From NCBI GenBank assembly GCA_942492815.1, contig OW818658.1, positions 5,084,001-5,148,000 on the forward strand: a stretch of 64,000 nucleotides of DNA, in the 5' to 3' direction. The notes beneath the pieces are model-generated. The model was given only the letters and a program-made list of their open reading frames with translations. It did not search any database and was not told the origin of the DNA. Both the position numbers and the translations under genes were made by a program. This document shows, one piece after another, positions 9,828 to 18,242 of this stretch (its first letter is position 1; each line of letters starts with the position of its first letter). The DNA is from JAEUWI01 sp942492815. Its GTDB lineage: Bacteria > Hydrogenedentota > Hydrogenedentia > Hydrogenedentales > JAEUWI01.

Positions 9828-11843
9828 CCCATCTTCCGCAGTTAGCAATTGCAAAGTCGATACTTGCTTGGGAATTGGGCATTCCGTCGCAAAAGTCTGG
9901 ACTACATTTTAGATCGGTTTAGGTTTGGTGGGCAGGGGCAGCTTCAGTTTGTCCAGTAGAATGGCCAGGTGCTTGTCGGGCCGGCTGACGGTTCGCAGGC
10001 GCACGTCGGTGCCCGCGTCCGTGGGGAGAATGACGTCCATGGAACGTACTTCGGCCATGTGTTCGAGCAGCTTTCTGGGGGCGGTGCCGAGGCCGCAGCC
10101 GTCCATCCATTGTTGCAGGGTACGCCACAGGACCAAGGCGAGGAAGCACACGAGGATGTGCGCCTGGGTGCGGTCCTCCTTCTGGTGGAACAGAGGCCGC
10201 AGACCGAGGTCATGCTTCGTGGCGCGAAACGCGTCTTCGACCTGCGTAAGGCCGATATAGGTTTTCCAGAGAGCACTGGCCTCCCAGCCCTGAAGATTGG
10301 TGCGCAGCAGGTAGCAGCCGTCCGCCAGCTCGCTCCATTCACGGTACTCCTCGTTCTTGTTTATCGAGATGGCGAGGCGCTTCCCGCTCTTGTGCTTTGG
10401 GTCGTCCTCTTCGGTGATTTTCACCTCGAACCAGCGGGCCGCGCGGGAGTACTTCTGGAAGAGGCGGCCCACGCGCCGTTCGGCGGTGCTGTAGTTGCGC
10501 AGGGCCCGCTTGTCGGCCTGGATGCTGGCCTTGAGGCCGTCCAGTTCGGCTTCGAGCCGTTTGACCTGCTTCTCGCGGATGGCGTGTTCTTTCTGGATGC
10601 GGCCTTCGGAGCGGCACAGCACAAAGGTTTCCGCATCGCCCTCCGGTGCCTCGCACAGTTTCACTTCAACGCCGGGCCCCACTTGTTCCCAGTCTTCCTC
10701 CAGGAGTTTTTGTTCAAAGGTCTTGAGCTCGGACTTGGGCGTGCCCACGATGTAGCTGGCCTGGACCTCGCGCAGCATGGAGAGATTCTTCTCGCTCACC
10801 ATCCCGCGGTCCATCACCCAGGTGCGTCGCTCGTGGCCGTATTTCTTCCGCATCGCCTCCACAATTTCCTCGACCGTGGTTACGTCTGTTCGGTTGCCAT
10901 CGAAGACTTCATAGGCCAGCGGCAGCCCCTCGGGCGTGGCGACCAGGCCAATGCACACCTGGACGCAGTCCGAGCGCTTGTCCCGCGAGTAGCCGTGTTG
11001 GGCCTGGGCGTTGCCTTTGGCCCGACCCTCGAAGTAGGTGGAGGTGATGTCGTAGAGCAGGATATCGAAGACGGTGCCAAACAGCTCGCCGTAGACCCGC
11101 TGGAAATGGCGGAAGAGCCCGTCCTTGTGCGGGAGCAGTTCGTCCAGCGCGCGGTACAGCCGGTCATCGTTCACCTTTGCCTCCGGCACCTGAAGCAGTT
11201 CATCCAGGGCCGTTTTGCCGTACCAGAACTGGGCAATCTGCAACTCCGACGACGGCGCGCAAAACCGGGCCAGGACCAGGATACACGCCATGGTGCTCCA
11301 GGCAATCTCCTCGCGACCCGGCTCCATGGCCTCGCTGAAGAAAGCATCCAGCTTCAGCCGACGCCACAGCGCTAGGCCCAGGTAAACTTCTCCGAACTTG
11401 CGCAGCCGCTCTACACGCAGGCGTGACGTGTCCACCCGCGCCCAGGCCGGAGGCGACGGCTCCCGCCGCAGCAGGTCGAGCTGGTGGCCGCGGCCATCGA
11501 GAATCTCCCCGATGTGCTCCCAGCCGACCCGGGACTCCTCCTCCAGACCGGGCAGTTTCCCAAGAGTGGCCACGGTACGGTGCCGGGGACCTTCCGTCGT
11601 GCGAACCGACTCCTCAAGCGTCCAGTACTCGTAAACGACGCCTTTCTTCTCGCGGCGATGAGGTTTCAGAAACACAAGGCGGTTCTCCATGGCCACCACC
11701 ATAGTGGCACGGACGCCAAAAACCCGCAAGAGGGCGGTCTGGACTACACGCCAAATTCAGGAGCGTGTCCAACGTAGTAAAGAACTTACGTCGATGAAAT
11801 AACCATATTCGACCGGAATGAGTGGATAACTGCGGAAGATGGG
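9828..11843. mobile_element. Complete IS1634/IS4-like insertion sequence in the orphan rhs
   Basis: The 2016-bp element is bounded by perfect 17-bp terminal inverted repeats: CCCATCTTCCGCAGTTA at 9828-9844 and its reverse complement at 11827-11843. It is flanked on both sides by CTAG (9824-9827 and 11844-11847). Removing the element and one CTAG joins codons ATG-CTA to GAC-ATC and restores the rhs reading frame, matching MLDIDTDE in the intact gene. One transposase gene on the minus strand fills it. The clean ends and intact gene suggest recent, possibly still mobile, insertion. Confidence 0.93.
9909..11690 (-). CDS. IS1634/IS4-type DDE transposase
   Basis: A 593-residue transposase encoded by the IS. 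The N-terminal part carries VYEYWTLEESVRTTEGPRHRTVATLGKLPG, typical of IS1634-type proteins. The catalytic core contains DILLYDITSTYFEG (first acidic residue), a TWVMDRGMVSEKN block (second) and a distal 'YIGLTQVEDAFRATKHDLGLRPLFH' block with the Glu. A charged coiled segment (~residues 370-410, KQVKRLEAELDGLKAS) lies between. I take the ATG at 11690 as start; ATG 11702 and a GTG further upstream are alternatives. The frame is intact. Family assignment is from motif recognition; IS1634 against other IS4-related groups is not settled, because the 4-bp CTAG duplication is shorter than usual for IS1634. Confidence 0.9.
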   Translation of the reverse strand: MENRLVFLKPHRREKKGVVYEYWTLEESVRTTEGPRHRTVATLGKLPGLEEESRVGWEHIGEILDGRGHQLDLLRREPSPPAWARVDTSRLRVERLRKFGEVYLGLALWRRLKLDAFFSEAMEPGREEIAWSTMACILVLARFCAPSSELQIAQFWYGKTALDELLQVPEAKVNDDRLYRALDELLPHKDGLFRHFQRVYGELFGTVFDILLYDITSTYFEGRAKGNAQAQHGYSRDKRSDCVQVCIGLVATPEGLPLAYEVFDGNRTDVTTVEEIVEAMRKKYGHERRTWVMDRGMVSEKNLSMLREVQASYIVGTPKSELKTFEQKLLEEDWEQVGPGVEVKLCEAPEGDAETFVLCRSEGRIQKEHAIREKQVKRLEAELDGLKASIQADKRALRNYSTAERRVGRLFQKYSRAARWFEVKITEEDDPKHKSGKRLAISINKNEEYREWSELADGCYLLRTNLQGWEASALWKTYIGLTQVEDAFRATKHDLGLRPLFHQKEDRTQAHILVCFLALVLWRTLQQWMDGCGLGTAPRKLLEHMAEVRSMDVILPTDAGTDVRLRTVSRPDKHLAILLDKLKLPLPTKPKPI

Positions 11844-13310
11844 CTAGACATCGATGCGGACGCAATCAGTCTCCAGCGCGACGGATCGGGCGGCGGCCTC
11901 GCGTCGGCGGCCATCAGCACGACGGACGACACGCCCTACCTTATCCATGCCCACGTTTCGGGGACTCACGTCGTAATCCGACGCGGACAACTCGGCCAGC
12001 CGCTGGAAACGGCTCTGGCCATCGACAACGCGCCCCTCCAGGCCACGGACCGCTTCATCCTGAGCACCAACAACGCCTGTATTGTGGACGACGTGAATAT
12101 CGGGCAGTTCAACATGGAAGAGGCCTACGTCTACGACGCCTTGGGCCGCCGCATCGAGAAGCGCGCGGGCGGCGACGCCACGCGGTTTATATACGACGGC
12201 AACCGCGTGGCCGAGGAATGGAGCGTTCCCGACGGCGGTAGTCCCACCCTCGCGGCGAGCTACGTCTACGGCCTCTACATCGACGAAGTTCTCACCATGC
12301 GCCGGGGCGGCAACGACTACTACTATCACGGCGACGACATGCACAACGTCGTCAAACTGACGGACAGCGACGGCGAAATCGTGGAGGCCTACGACTACGG
12401 CGACTATGGCCAGCCCGAGTTCTATGACGCCGCAGGTAACGCGCTCGATGTGACTGGGTCCCAATTCGGCAACCCTTTCCTCTTCTCCGGCCGCGAATGG
12501 GATCCCGAGCTCGGGTTCTACTATTTCCGCAACCGTTACATGGACCCGGGCCTGGGCAGATTCGTCTCCCGCGATCCGTTGGGAATTTGAGTCGATCCGA
12601 TCAACCTGGGCAACGGCTATACCTATGCCGCGAGTAGTCCTTGGACGCTGGTGGACCCCTTTGGGCTCGAGAGCGGCGGCAATATATTTCAGTGGATAAA
12701 GGACGCCTTCAATAGCTGAATTTCGCCTGAAAATACCAACGAGATTGCCGCCAAGAACAAGGCTGAACATGGAACAATCGAAGGCAATTTTGACTAAAAC
12801 GGACTCGAAACGCCAGAAGGGGTAACTGCGGAGCAACTGTTCAGTGCCAGCACGACGCAGGCGCAAGTAGAGGGGACTGAAGGGGCAATTGAGGCCGGAA
12901 AGTTCGCTCTCAATGAAGGTGCGCTTCAGGCTGTTGGCGGTGGGATCGAAAAACTGGGGAAGCTGGGTAAAGTGGTCGATGATCTGGATGCGAACAAGAT
13001 CAAAGTTGCACGAATAGCCTGCTTTCCTGCGGGTACGCTGGTGTTGATGGTGGACGGATCAGAAAGGGCTATTGAGGAGATCCGAGAAGGTGGTATGGTG
13101 CTTCCCGATGATCCCGAAGACGCAAGCGGTAATGATGGATTTCGAGTGGCTGCAATATTCAAACACTACACTACACGACTGATTGAGCTTCTCGTGGATT
13201 CGAATTCTGACGGACGCGCAGACGCCAAATTTCGTGCAACGGGCGAGCATCCAATTTGGACACCGAATCGAGGGGTCCATGGCCCCCAAAAGCCGTGCGG
13301 AAACGGCTGA
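11844..13310 (+). pseudogene. Orphan rhs tip, right part, with Hint-type pretoxin domain and three nonsense codons
   Basis: Continues the second rhs copy after the IS: LamG-like insert, YD repeats, and the Rhs core ending GRFVSRDPLGI. A TGA at 12588-12590 then interrupts, where the family normally has Trp (GIW-x-DPINLGNGYTY). Reading through in the same frame gives INLGNGYTYAASSPWTLVDPFG, a second TGA at 12717, a TAA at 12795, then a helical stretch and a Hint (PT-HINT, intein-like) domain with ACFPAGTLVLMVDG and the ATGEHPIWT block. The domain stops at 13310 without the usual C-terminal motifs or any toxin. All three stops can arise by single C-to-T or G-to-A changes. The open stretches 12084-12590 and 12972-13310 belong to this one dead gene. 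Confidence 0.88.
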
Positions 13311-13348
13311 GCGATGTTGTACACACTGGTTGCTTTGAGTGCACGGCC

Positions 13349-13377
13349 TTGACACGCAAGTGTCACTTAAGTATCAT
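13349..13377 (+). promoter_or_regulatory. Sigma70-type promoter with overlapping palindromic operator for the toxin-antitoxin pair
   Basis: A consensus TTGACA -35 box (13349-13354), a 17-nt spacer and a TATCAT -10 box (13372-13377) precede the antitoxin ATG at 13384 by 6 nt. Transcription should therefore begin at or next to the ATG, giving a leaderless message; no Shine-Dalgarno sequence is present. The palindrome TGACAC-GCAA-GTGTCA (13350-13365) overlaps the -35 box and spacer, a natural site for autorepression by a Phd-type antitoxin (inference). Confidence 0.75.
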
Positions 13378-13383
13378 TTCCTT

Positions 13384-13641
13384 ATGAAGACTGAATTGGT
13401 TACCACACTTAAGCGGCAGGCTACCCGACTCTTGGCGGACTTGCGGGAGACCGGCGAGTCGGTGCTTATCACGGAGCACGGCAAGCCGGCGGCCTATCTC
13501 GTCGACGTCGAATCCTACGAGTTCATGCAGCAACGCCTTGCGATCCTGGAGGGAATTTCCCGAGGGGAGCGGGCAATCGTTGAGGGCCGCACGTACTCCC
13601 AGGCCGAAGCCCGAGACAAGATGAAGAAATGGCTCGCCTGA
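13384..13641 (+). CDS. Phd/YefM-type antitoxin
   Basis: An 85-residue antitoxin. The N-terminal half, LKRQATRLLADLRETGESVLITEHGKPAAYLVDVESYEF, is the Phd/YefM DNA-binding fold (strand-helix with the 'ITEHGKPAAYLV' signature). The acidic/basic C-terminal tail (ERAIVEGRTYSQAEARDKMKKWLA) would wrap the toxin. The ATG at 13384 is preferred over upstream in-frame codons because the promoter -10 box ends at 13377. The gene overlaps the toxin start by 13 bp, so translation is coupled. By family it represses its own operon alone or with the toxin, probably through the palindrome at 13350-13365. Confidence 0.9.
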   Translation: MKTELVTTLKRQATRLLADLRETGESVLITEHGKPAAYLVDVESYEFMQQRLAILEGISRGERAIVEGRTYSQAEARDKMKKWLA

Positions 13642-13943
13642 TCTGGACGGAACCCGCGCTCGCCGATTTGGATGAGATCGCCGAGTATATCGCGCTGGAT
13701 GACGCGCGGGCGGCGGCGCGACTCGTTGCGAAGGTGTTTGATCGGGTCGAACGACTCGAGCGCTTCCCAAATTCCGGGAAGAGACCTGCGGAGTTGGCCG
13801 ACACACCGTACCGAGAGGTGGTGGTGCCGCCCTGCCGTATATTCTATCGCGTCGACCGCGAGCTCGTCTACATTCTCTACGTCATGCGTTCCGAACGTTT
13901 GCTCCGCGCCTGGCTGTTGGAGTTGCGCGAACGCGAGCTTTAA
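13629..13943 (+). CDS. RelE/ParE-family toxin
   Basis: A 104-residue basic protein with the ParE/RelE pattern: 'IWTEPALADLDEIAEYIA' N-terminal helices, 'RLERFPNSGKRPAEL' in the middle, and 'YREVVVPPCRIFYRVDRELVYILYVMRSERLL' forming the beta-sheet core. Members inhibit gyrase (ParE) or cleave ribosome-bound mRNA (RelE); the sequence does not decide which, though the long N-terminal helical pair favours ParE. It starts inside the antitoxin frame. The module sits just past the decayed Hint domain of the orphan rhs and its promoter abuts that remnant, consistent with an accessory-region insertion. Confidence 0.9.
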   Translation: MARLIWTEPALADLDEIAEYIALDDARAAARLVAKVFDRVERLERFPNSGKRPAELADTPYREVVVPPCRIFYRVDRELVYILYVMRSERLLRAWLLELREREL

Positions 13944-13968
13944 GGGCGGCGGCGGACACGCCCCCGAA

Positions 13969-14580
13969 CTACGCATCCATTCCCAATGCCTCGGCAAGGG
14001 CGCGCAGTTTTTTTCTTCGGGGTGCGATGGACCAGAGCATGCTGGCCGCGCAGTAGCCGGAAAAAAGCACGATTTGTGCGCCGCACAGCAACGCGAACGA
14101 CATTGCGGCCCGAGCGTCCATCTTTCCCGAATCCATCAACCCAAAAACCGCCCAGGGAAGAAAAAGTACATAGAGGGCGATCATTAGCGCGGCGACAATC
14201 TTCATGCCGATGGATTCCACGCGGAGTTGTTGCAGACCGTAGGCAACATAGTCTTTGAGGGCATCGCCCAGGTGGCCTGCACGCCGCGCACGCGACACTT
14301 CGTGCCACGCCAACATGCCGTAGGCCACCCAGCTCGCGACGAGTGCACCGACAAGGGGCAGCGCCTCCGCCGTCTGAACCTCTACACGCAAAACCGCAAT
14401 ATAGGCGCAAACCAGCGTCGCCAGACTCAGGTTAATTCCACAGGCCGTCAAGATGAATCGCCGCTGGGATTGGCTTCTTCCCGTTGCGCGGGCCAAGCGG
14501 TGGAATTCGTCGGTCGTGATCGGCATTTCATTGCCGTTGGCCTGTGCGGCCCATTCGGCCTCTATGGAGTCAAATTTCAT
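13969..14580 (-). CDS. Four-helix membrane protein coupled to an ECF sigma factor
   Basis: A 203-residue protein with about 80 soluble N-terminal residues (SIEAEWAAQANGNEMPITTDEFHRLAR) before four hydrophobic segments at roughly 42-68, 74-98, 130-156 and 164-188. Its start overlaps the 3' end of the upstream sigma gene by 11 bp, so the two are translated together. In this arrangement the second gene often encodes a membrane anti-sigma factor or sensor, but I see no zinc-binding HxxxCxxC anti-sigma signature. Function is therefore unknown; a role in controlling the adjacent sigma factor is inferred from coupling only. Confidence 0.72.
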   Translation of the reverse strand: MKFDSIEAEWAAQANGNEMPITTDEFHRLARATGRSQSQRRFILTACGINLSLATLVCAYIAVLRVEVQTAEALPLVGALVASWVAYGMLAWHEVSRARRAGHLGDALKDYVAYGLQQLRVESIGMKIVAALMIALYVLFLPWAVFGLMDSGKMDARAAMSFALLCGAQIVLFSGYCAASMLWSIAPRRKKLRALAEALGMDA

Positions 14581-15076
14581 CGCTATGCTCCTTCAGCAAA
14601 CGCATCAACTTGTCCTTGATGCGGTGTATGCGAACGCCGATGGCATTCGCGTTGAGTCCCAGCACGTCGGCGATTTCGGCATAGGCCGACTTGTCCAAGT
14701 ATAGAAGAATGATCGAACGATCCAGGGCATCGAGCTGGCGGATGGCGGCGTAGAGCGCTTCGATGCGTTCGGTGCCCTCCGCGGAATCGCATACGCCTAC
14801 GCGACCCGACCACGCATAACTATCCAGCTTTCGCCGGTAGTTGCGCCGACCGCGCTGCCAGGTAAGCGCGTAGTTGTGCGCCACCCGGTAGACAAAAGTC
14901 GAAGGCTTGCTCTTCCCCTGGTAGGCGGGGATGGCTTGCCAGATCGCCGCGAAAATTTCCTGCGCAAGCTCATCGCGATCAACGCCGGTGGCGAAGGCGC
15001 TCGCGATCTTGAACACGATGCCCTGATAGGCGCATGCCCATTCCTCAAATAGTCTGTTCTGTTCGCCCGGGCGCAT
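14570..15076 (-). CDS. ECF-type RNA polymerase sigma factor
   Basis: A 168-residue sigma-70 family protein. Region 2 spans FEEWACAYQGIVFKIASAFA through FVYRVAHNYALTWQRGRR, including the -10 recognition helix. Region 4, DALDRSIILLYLDKSAYAEIADVLGLNANAIGVRIHRIKDKL, is a typical helix-turn-helix for -35 binding. There is no region 1.1 or 3, as expected for the extracytoplasmic-function group. The ATG at 15076 is chosen because AGGA lies 9-10 nt upstream; a longer frame exists but lacks homology. It directs polymerase to a small regulon, with its coupled membrane partner the likely controller. It is divergent from the sulfatase gene. Confidence 0.92.
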   Translation of the reverse strand: MRPGEQNRLFEEWACAYQGIVFKIASAFATGVDRDELAQEIFAAIWQAIPAYQGKSKPSTFVYRVAHNYALTWQRGRRNYRRKLDSYAWSGRVGVCDSAEGTERIEALYAAIRQLDALDRSIILLYLDKSAYAEIADVLGLNANAIGVRIHRIKDKLMRLLKEHSDEI

Positions 15077-15338
15077 GAAGGTAATTCCTCGTTTCCGCAC
15101 AATTAGATGCAACGAACCCCGGATTCTTACAGGCGAAGAAAAAGCCGCGCAACGCGCAATCATAGTTGAGATCGCACCAATTGCCCGAATATCCGGGTTG
15201 GGGGGTGCGTTTCGAAAATGCACCCCTGCTTGCGCTATCCTGTTCCGGCCAATTGGCGGACACGATACCGCGTCACAAAGCGGCTCGATTTATCCTGAGC
15301 ACCTCCCACATTCGCTCTACGTGACAAGGAAGACGAAT

Positions 15339-16772
15339 ATGCAGAAGAGTTCCAGCCCCCACATGGACCGCCGCCAATTCCTCACCTCCGCCGCCCTGGC
15401 CTCGGCCGGACTCGCGGCCGCGTCGGCCCGCGCGGATGCCCGCCCGAATATTATCGTCATCACCACCGACCAGCAATGGGCAGGGGCCCTGAGCTGCGCG
15501 GGCAATCACCATGTAGAAACGCCCAACATGGACCGACTCGCGGCGGTCGGCGTTCGCTTCGAAGCGGCATATTCCTCCAATCCGATCTGCCAGCCCTCGC
15601 GCACGAGCTACATGACCGGTACGCCCTCCCACGAGAACGGCATGATAACCAACTTGCGCGACGGCCAATTCACCGTGAACACACCGTGCCTCGCCCGGGT
15701 CTTCCATGATAACGGATACGACACGGGCTATATCGGGAAGTGGCATATTCCCCACGACATCAAAGATGTAGCTTGGAGCGGCATCAACTATTATGATTCT
15801 GCGAAGAGCAAGGGTATAGACGCCAACATCCCCGGCCTCTGTTCCGAGTTCTTCAAGAAGCGGCGCGAGTCGCCCTTCTTCCTCGTCGCCTCCTTCGTAG
15901 ACCCTCACGATGTCTGCGAGTGGGCCCGACACCTGAGCGGAATAGAGGACAAACTGCCCAACGGTGAAATCGGCGCACCGCCCGCCCCGGAAGAGTGTCC
16001 ACCGCTGCCGTTCAACCGCGCCATTCCCGAGGGCGAGCCTCCGGTAATCCGGCAGCATCAGGCTGATCCTAACATGGCAAAGGCCTATCCGACGCGCACG
16101 TGGGCGCCGGACGATCCGCGCTGGCGCCAGTATCTCTGGGGCTACTATCGCATGGTCGAACTCGTCGACAGCCGCATCGGCCAGCTCCTCGACGCGCTTC
16201 GCGACAGCGGCCAGGAGGAGAACACCGCCATCGTTTTCGCGAGCGACCACGGTGACGGTCTGGGCGCCCATCACTGGAACCAGAAAACAATCTTCTACGA
16301 TGAGGTCGCCCGGATTCCCTTCATCGTAAGCTGGAAGGGTCGCACCACGCCGGGCGTTGTGAATCGGAGTCACCTGCTGAATCTGGGCACCGACCTCTTC
16401 CCCACCCTCTTCGATCTCGCGGGAATTCCGCAGCCGGCGGGGTTGCTCGGACTCAGCGCCGCACCCGCCGCGCTGGGCCATGCCGATGCCCCGGCGCACG
16501 CGTTCATTGTCTCCGAGAACAACCACCACAGCGGCGTGGGCAATCCCACCAACGTCCACGGACGCATGGTGAGATCCGCCCGATACAAGTACATCCGATA
16601 CAACTCAGGCGAACCGTCGGAGCAGCTTTTCGACCTGGAACAAGACCCCGGCGAACTGCGAAACCTGGTACTGGAGGAAGCGGCACGTAACACGCTGGAC
16701 GAGCACCGGCGGATGCTGAATAGTTATATCGAAAATACTAACGACATCTTCCCGCTGCTTGAAATGTCCTGA
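15339..16772 (+). CDS. Tat-exported type I sulfatase
   Basis: A 477-residue arylsulfatase-family enzyme that hydrolyses sulfate esters, probably of polysaccharides, in the periplasm. The N-terminus MDRRQFLTSAALASAGLAAASARADA is a twin-arginine signal. Cys84 in NPICQPSRTSYMTG is the C-x-P-S-R site converted to formylglycine. Metal and substrate residues are visible in NIIVITTDQQWAG near the start and in FASDHGDGLGAHHWNQK, followed by YDEVARIPFIVSWKG. The end is complete. ATG 15339 has AAGGAAG about 6 nt upstream. A formylglycine-generating enzyme is required but not encoded nearby. The following secreted hydrolase is 58 bp downstream and may be co-transcribed. Confidence 0.93.
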   Translation: MQKSSSPHMDRRQFLTSAALASAGLAAASARADARPNIIVITTDQQWAGALSCAGNHHVETPNMDRLAAVGVRFEAAYSSNPICQPSRTSYMTGTPSHENGMITNLRDGQFTVNTPCLARVFHDNGYDTGYIGKWHIPHDIKDVAWSGINYYDSAKSKGIDANIPGLCSEFFKKRRESPFFLVASFVDPHDVCEWARHLSGIEDKLPNGEIGAPPAPEECPPLPFNRAIPEGEPPVIRQHQADPNMAKAYPTRTWAPDDPRWRQYLWGYYRMVELVDSRIGQLLDALRDSGQEENTAIVFASDHGDGLGAHHWNQKTIFYDEVARIPFIVSWKGRTTPGVVNRSHLLNLGTDLFPTLFDLAGIPQPAGLLGLSAAPAALGHADAPAHAFIVSENNHHSGVGNPTNVHGRMVRSARYKYIRYNSGEPSEQLFDLEQDPGELRNLVLEEAARNTLDEHRRMLNSYIENTNDIFPLLEMS

Positions 16773-16829
16773 TACGACGAGCGCGGTCCGCCGTGAATGA
16801 TTTCGGCAAGGCAGGGTACGGAGGTTCAC

Positions 16830-17690
16830 ATGCGATTGGTTCTTGTTTTCGGCGCGCTCTGCCTTCTTGTCGGCGCGAGGGCCAGCGATACTTCGCCCCA
16901 ACGCCGCACCTTCGACTTTCAGGGCGTTCAGCGCGCGTATTTTGTCGCCCTGCCCGCCGACTATCAGCCCGAGGCGACTTATTGGCCTTTGGTCATGGTC
17001 CACGGCGGCGGGGGCAACGCGGGGGAGAACAAATACGCCGCTACCATGCGCCGCCTCGCGAATATGGCGGGACTGTCCGCCATTGTCATCCAGCCCCAGT
17101 TCATCACGGAAGACAAGCAGGTAAGCCGCTTTCCCTCGCTGGGGGAAGATGCCTTTCTCCTGGCCGTGTTGGAGAAAGTTCGTGCCGAGTTCAAGCTGCA
17201 CGACAAGATTCTGCTCAATGGCTACTCCATGGGCGGGCAGTTCACCCACCGCTTCTCGCTGGCCCATCCCAATGTCGTCCAAGCCTGTGCACCCTTTGCC
17301 TCCGGCACCTGGACCACGCCCGATGGAAGACTCCTCATCGAAGAATACGGCGAAGTAGCCGATCCGAAGGCCTTTTTGTCCACTGCGGAAAACTCTGCGA
17401 AGATACCCGAACGCCTCCGCGACTTATTTGATCCCCGGGTCGCCGGTGTCGCCGGTCTCAAAGCGGCGGAGGGCGCGGATCGCGTGCCCTACCTGGTGAT
17501 GTGCGGCACCCTCGACACGCGGTTGAGCATCGCACAGGATTTCGCCACCGCACTCAAGGCGTCGGGATACCGCGTCGAAACCGAGTGGCCTCGAACGCCC
17601 CACTCTTCGGATAGCGCCGAGTTTGCGGCGGAATTTGAGAAGTACTCTATTCGGGCTATCGCGTTTTTCAAGCGGCATACCGGGAACTAA
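16830..17690 (+). CDS. Secreted alpha/beta hydrolase (esterase/PHB-depolymerase-like)
   Basis: A 286-residue exported hydrolase with a signal peptide (MRLVLVFGALCLLVGARA). The fold is marked by the oxyanion loop 'PLVMVHGGGGNAGENKY', the nucleophile elbow GYSMGG (Ser133) and a late 'RTPHSSDS' segment offering the catalytic His. The acid is probably the Asp in 'YLVMCGTLDTRL'. Such proteins act on ester bonds, including polymers and feruloyl-type esters; the substrate here is unknown. The start at 16830 follows GGAGG at 16820-16824. It lies just after a sulfatase on the same strand, which suggests joint use on sulfated or acylated polysaccharide (inference). Confidence 0.85.
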   Translation: MRLVLVFGALCLLVGARASDTSPQRRTFDFQGVQRAYFVALPADYQPEATYWPLVMVHGGGGNAGENKYAATMRRLANMAGLSAIVIQPQFITEDKQVSRFPSLGEDAFLLAVLEKVRAEFKLHDKILLNGYSMGGQFTHRFSLAHPNVVQACAPFASGTWTTPDGRLLIEEYGEVADPKAFLSTAENSAKIPERLRDLFDPRVAGVAGLKAAEGADRVPYLVMCGTLDTRLSIAQDFATALKASGYRVETEWPRTPHSSDSAEFAAEFEKYSIRAIAFFKRHTGN

Positions 17691-17720
17691 AACCCGAATT
17701 CGCGCTCCCGTGCTGTCGTA

Positions 17721-18242
17721 TCATTGCCCTTTGCGGAAACGCACAATCCGGACTCGGGCCAATGACTCAATCCTGGTAAACTCGTCCAGCATCAGCGCAA
17801 GGGCCTTATCGACATGGTACGAACCCGACCCCGCACCGATTACTGGAAAGGCGACGGACTGAAACCCCTGCTCCTCCACAATCCTCATCGCACTCCGCAC
17901 CGAGCCGCGAATTGAACGCTCGGTGGCGAACCAGAAGCCGTTGATCCCCGCAACGTGGATAATGCCTTTATGTGGAAGTCGCCCTGCCCCGGTGAGCACC
18001 GCGCCGCCAAGAGGAATGGGGCCGTGGGCAGCCACTCCGCGAAAGGGCGCATAACCCGCACGGCGCTTGATGGCACCAGAAACACCCTGAGGCAGGAGCA
18101 ACCACCAGGGGATGATGTTACGATTCCAGGCGTTTACGATGACGTCGACGTCCTGGTCGAGAAGATCGCCAGCGATGATTTCAGGGGTCAATGTGCAATT
18201 CCTTTGTGTGGCACTTGTTGAGTATACCTCAGGGCAGTGCAA
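17721..18242 (-). CDS. Macro-domain (ADP-ribose binding/processing) protein
   Basis: A single macro domain of at most 173 residues. Motifs in order are IIAGDLLDQDVDVIVNAWN (ADP-ribose contact), VSGAIKRRAG (distal ribose loop), PLGGAVLTGAGRLP, IIHVAG and VAFPVIGAGSGSYHVDKAL (phosphate loop). The first loop reads NAWNRNIIPWWLLLPQGV rather than the usual NAAN-GGGG, so this is the divergent 'NAWNRN' subgroup. A TTG at 18191, with AAGGA about 8 nt upstream, fits the conserved domain start (LTPEIIAGD) better than the first ATG at 18242. It may remove or read ADP-ribose or O-acetyl-ADP-ribose. It stands alone, convergent with the upstream hydrolase. Confidence 0.85.
   Translation of the reverse strand: MHCPEVYSTSATQRNCTLTPEIIAGDLLDQDVDVIVNAWNRNIIPWWLLLPQGVSGAIKRRAGYAPFRGVAAHGPIPLGGAVLTGAGRLPHKGIIHVAGINGFWFATERSIRGSVRSAMRIVEEQGFQSVAFPVIGAGSGSYHVDKALALMLDEFTRIESLARVRIVRFRKGQ

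Noticed and set aside
9895..11748. 12-bp direct repeat GTCTGGACTACA on both sides of the transposase gene as target duplication
   Set aside because: It lies inside the better-defined 17-bp inverted ends and CTAG duplication and has no inverted repeats next to it; likely chance or internal IS structure.
12588..12719. UGA read as tryptophan (recoding)
   Set aside because: Two TGA codons sit at Trp positions, but a TAA follows in the same frame, no Hint C-terminal motif is present, and TGA ends normal genes (gcvPA, tsaD neighbours). Decay is simpler.
13275..13348. Frameshifted continuation of the Hint domain (WPPKAVRKRLSDV in another frame)
   Set aside because: The alternative frame gives only a short, weak resemblance and runs into the toxin-antitoxin promoter; not strong enough to call.
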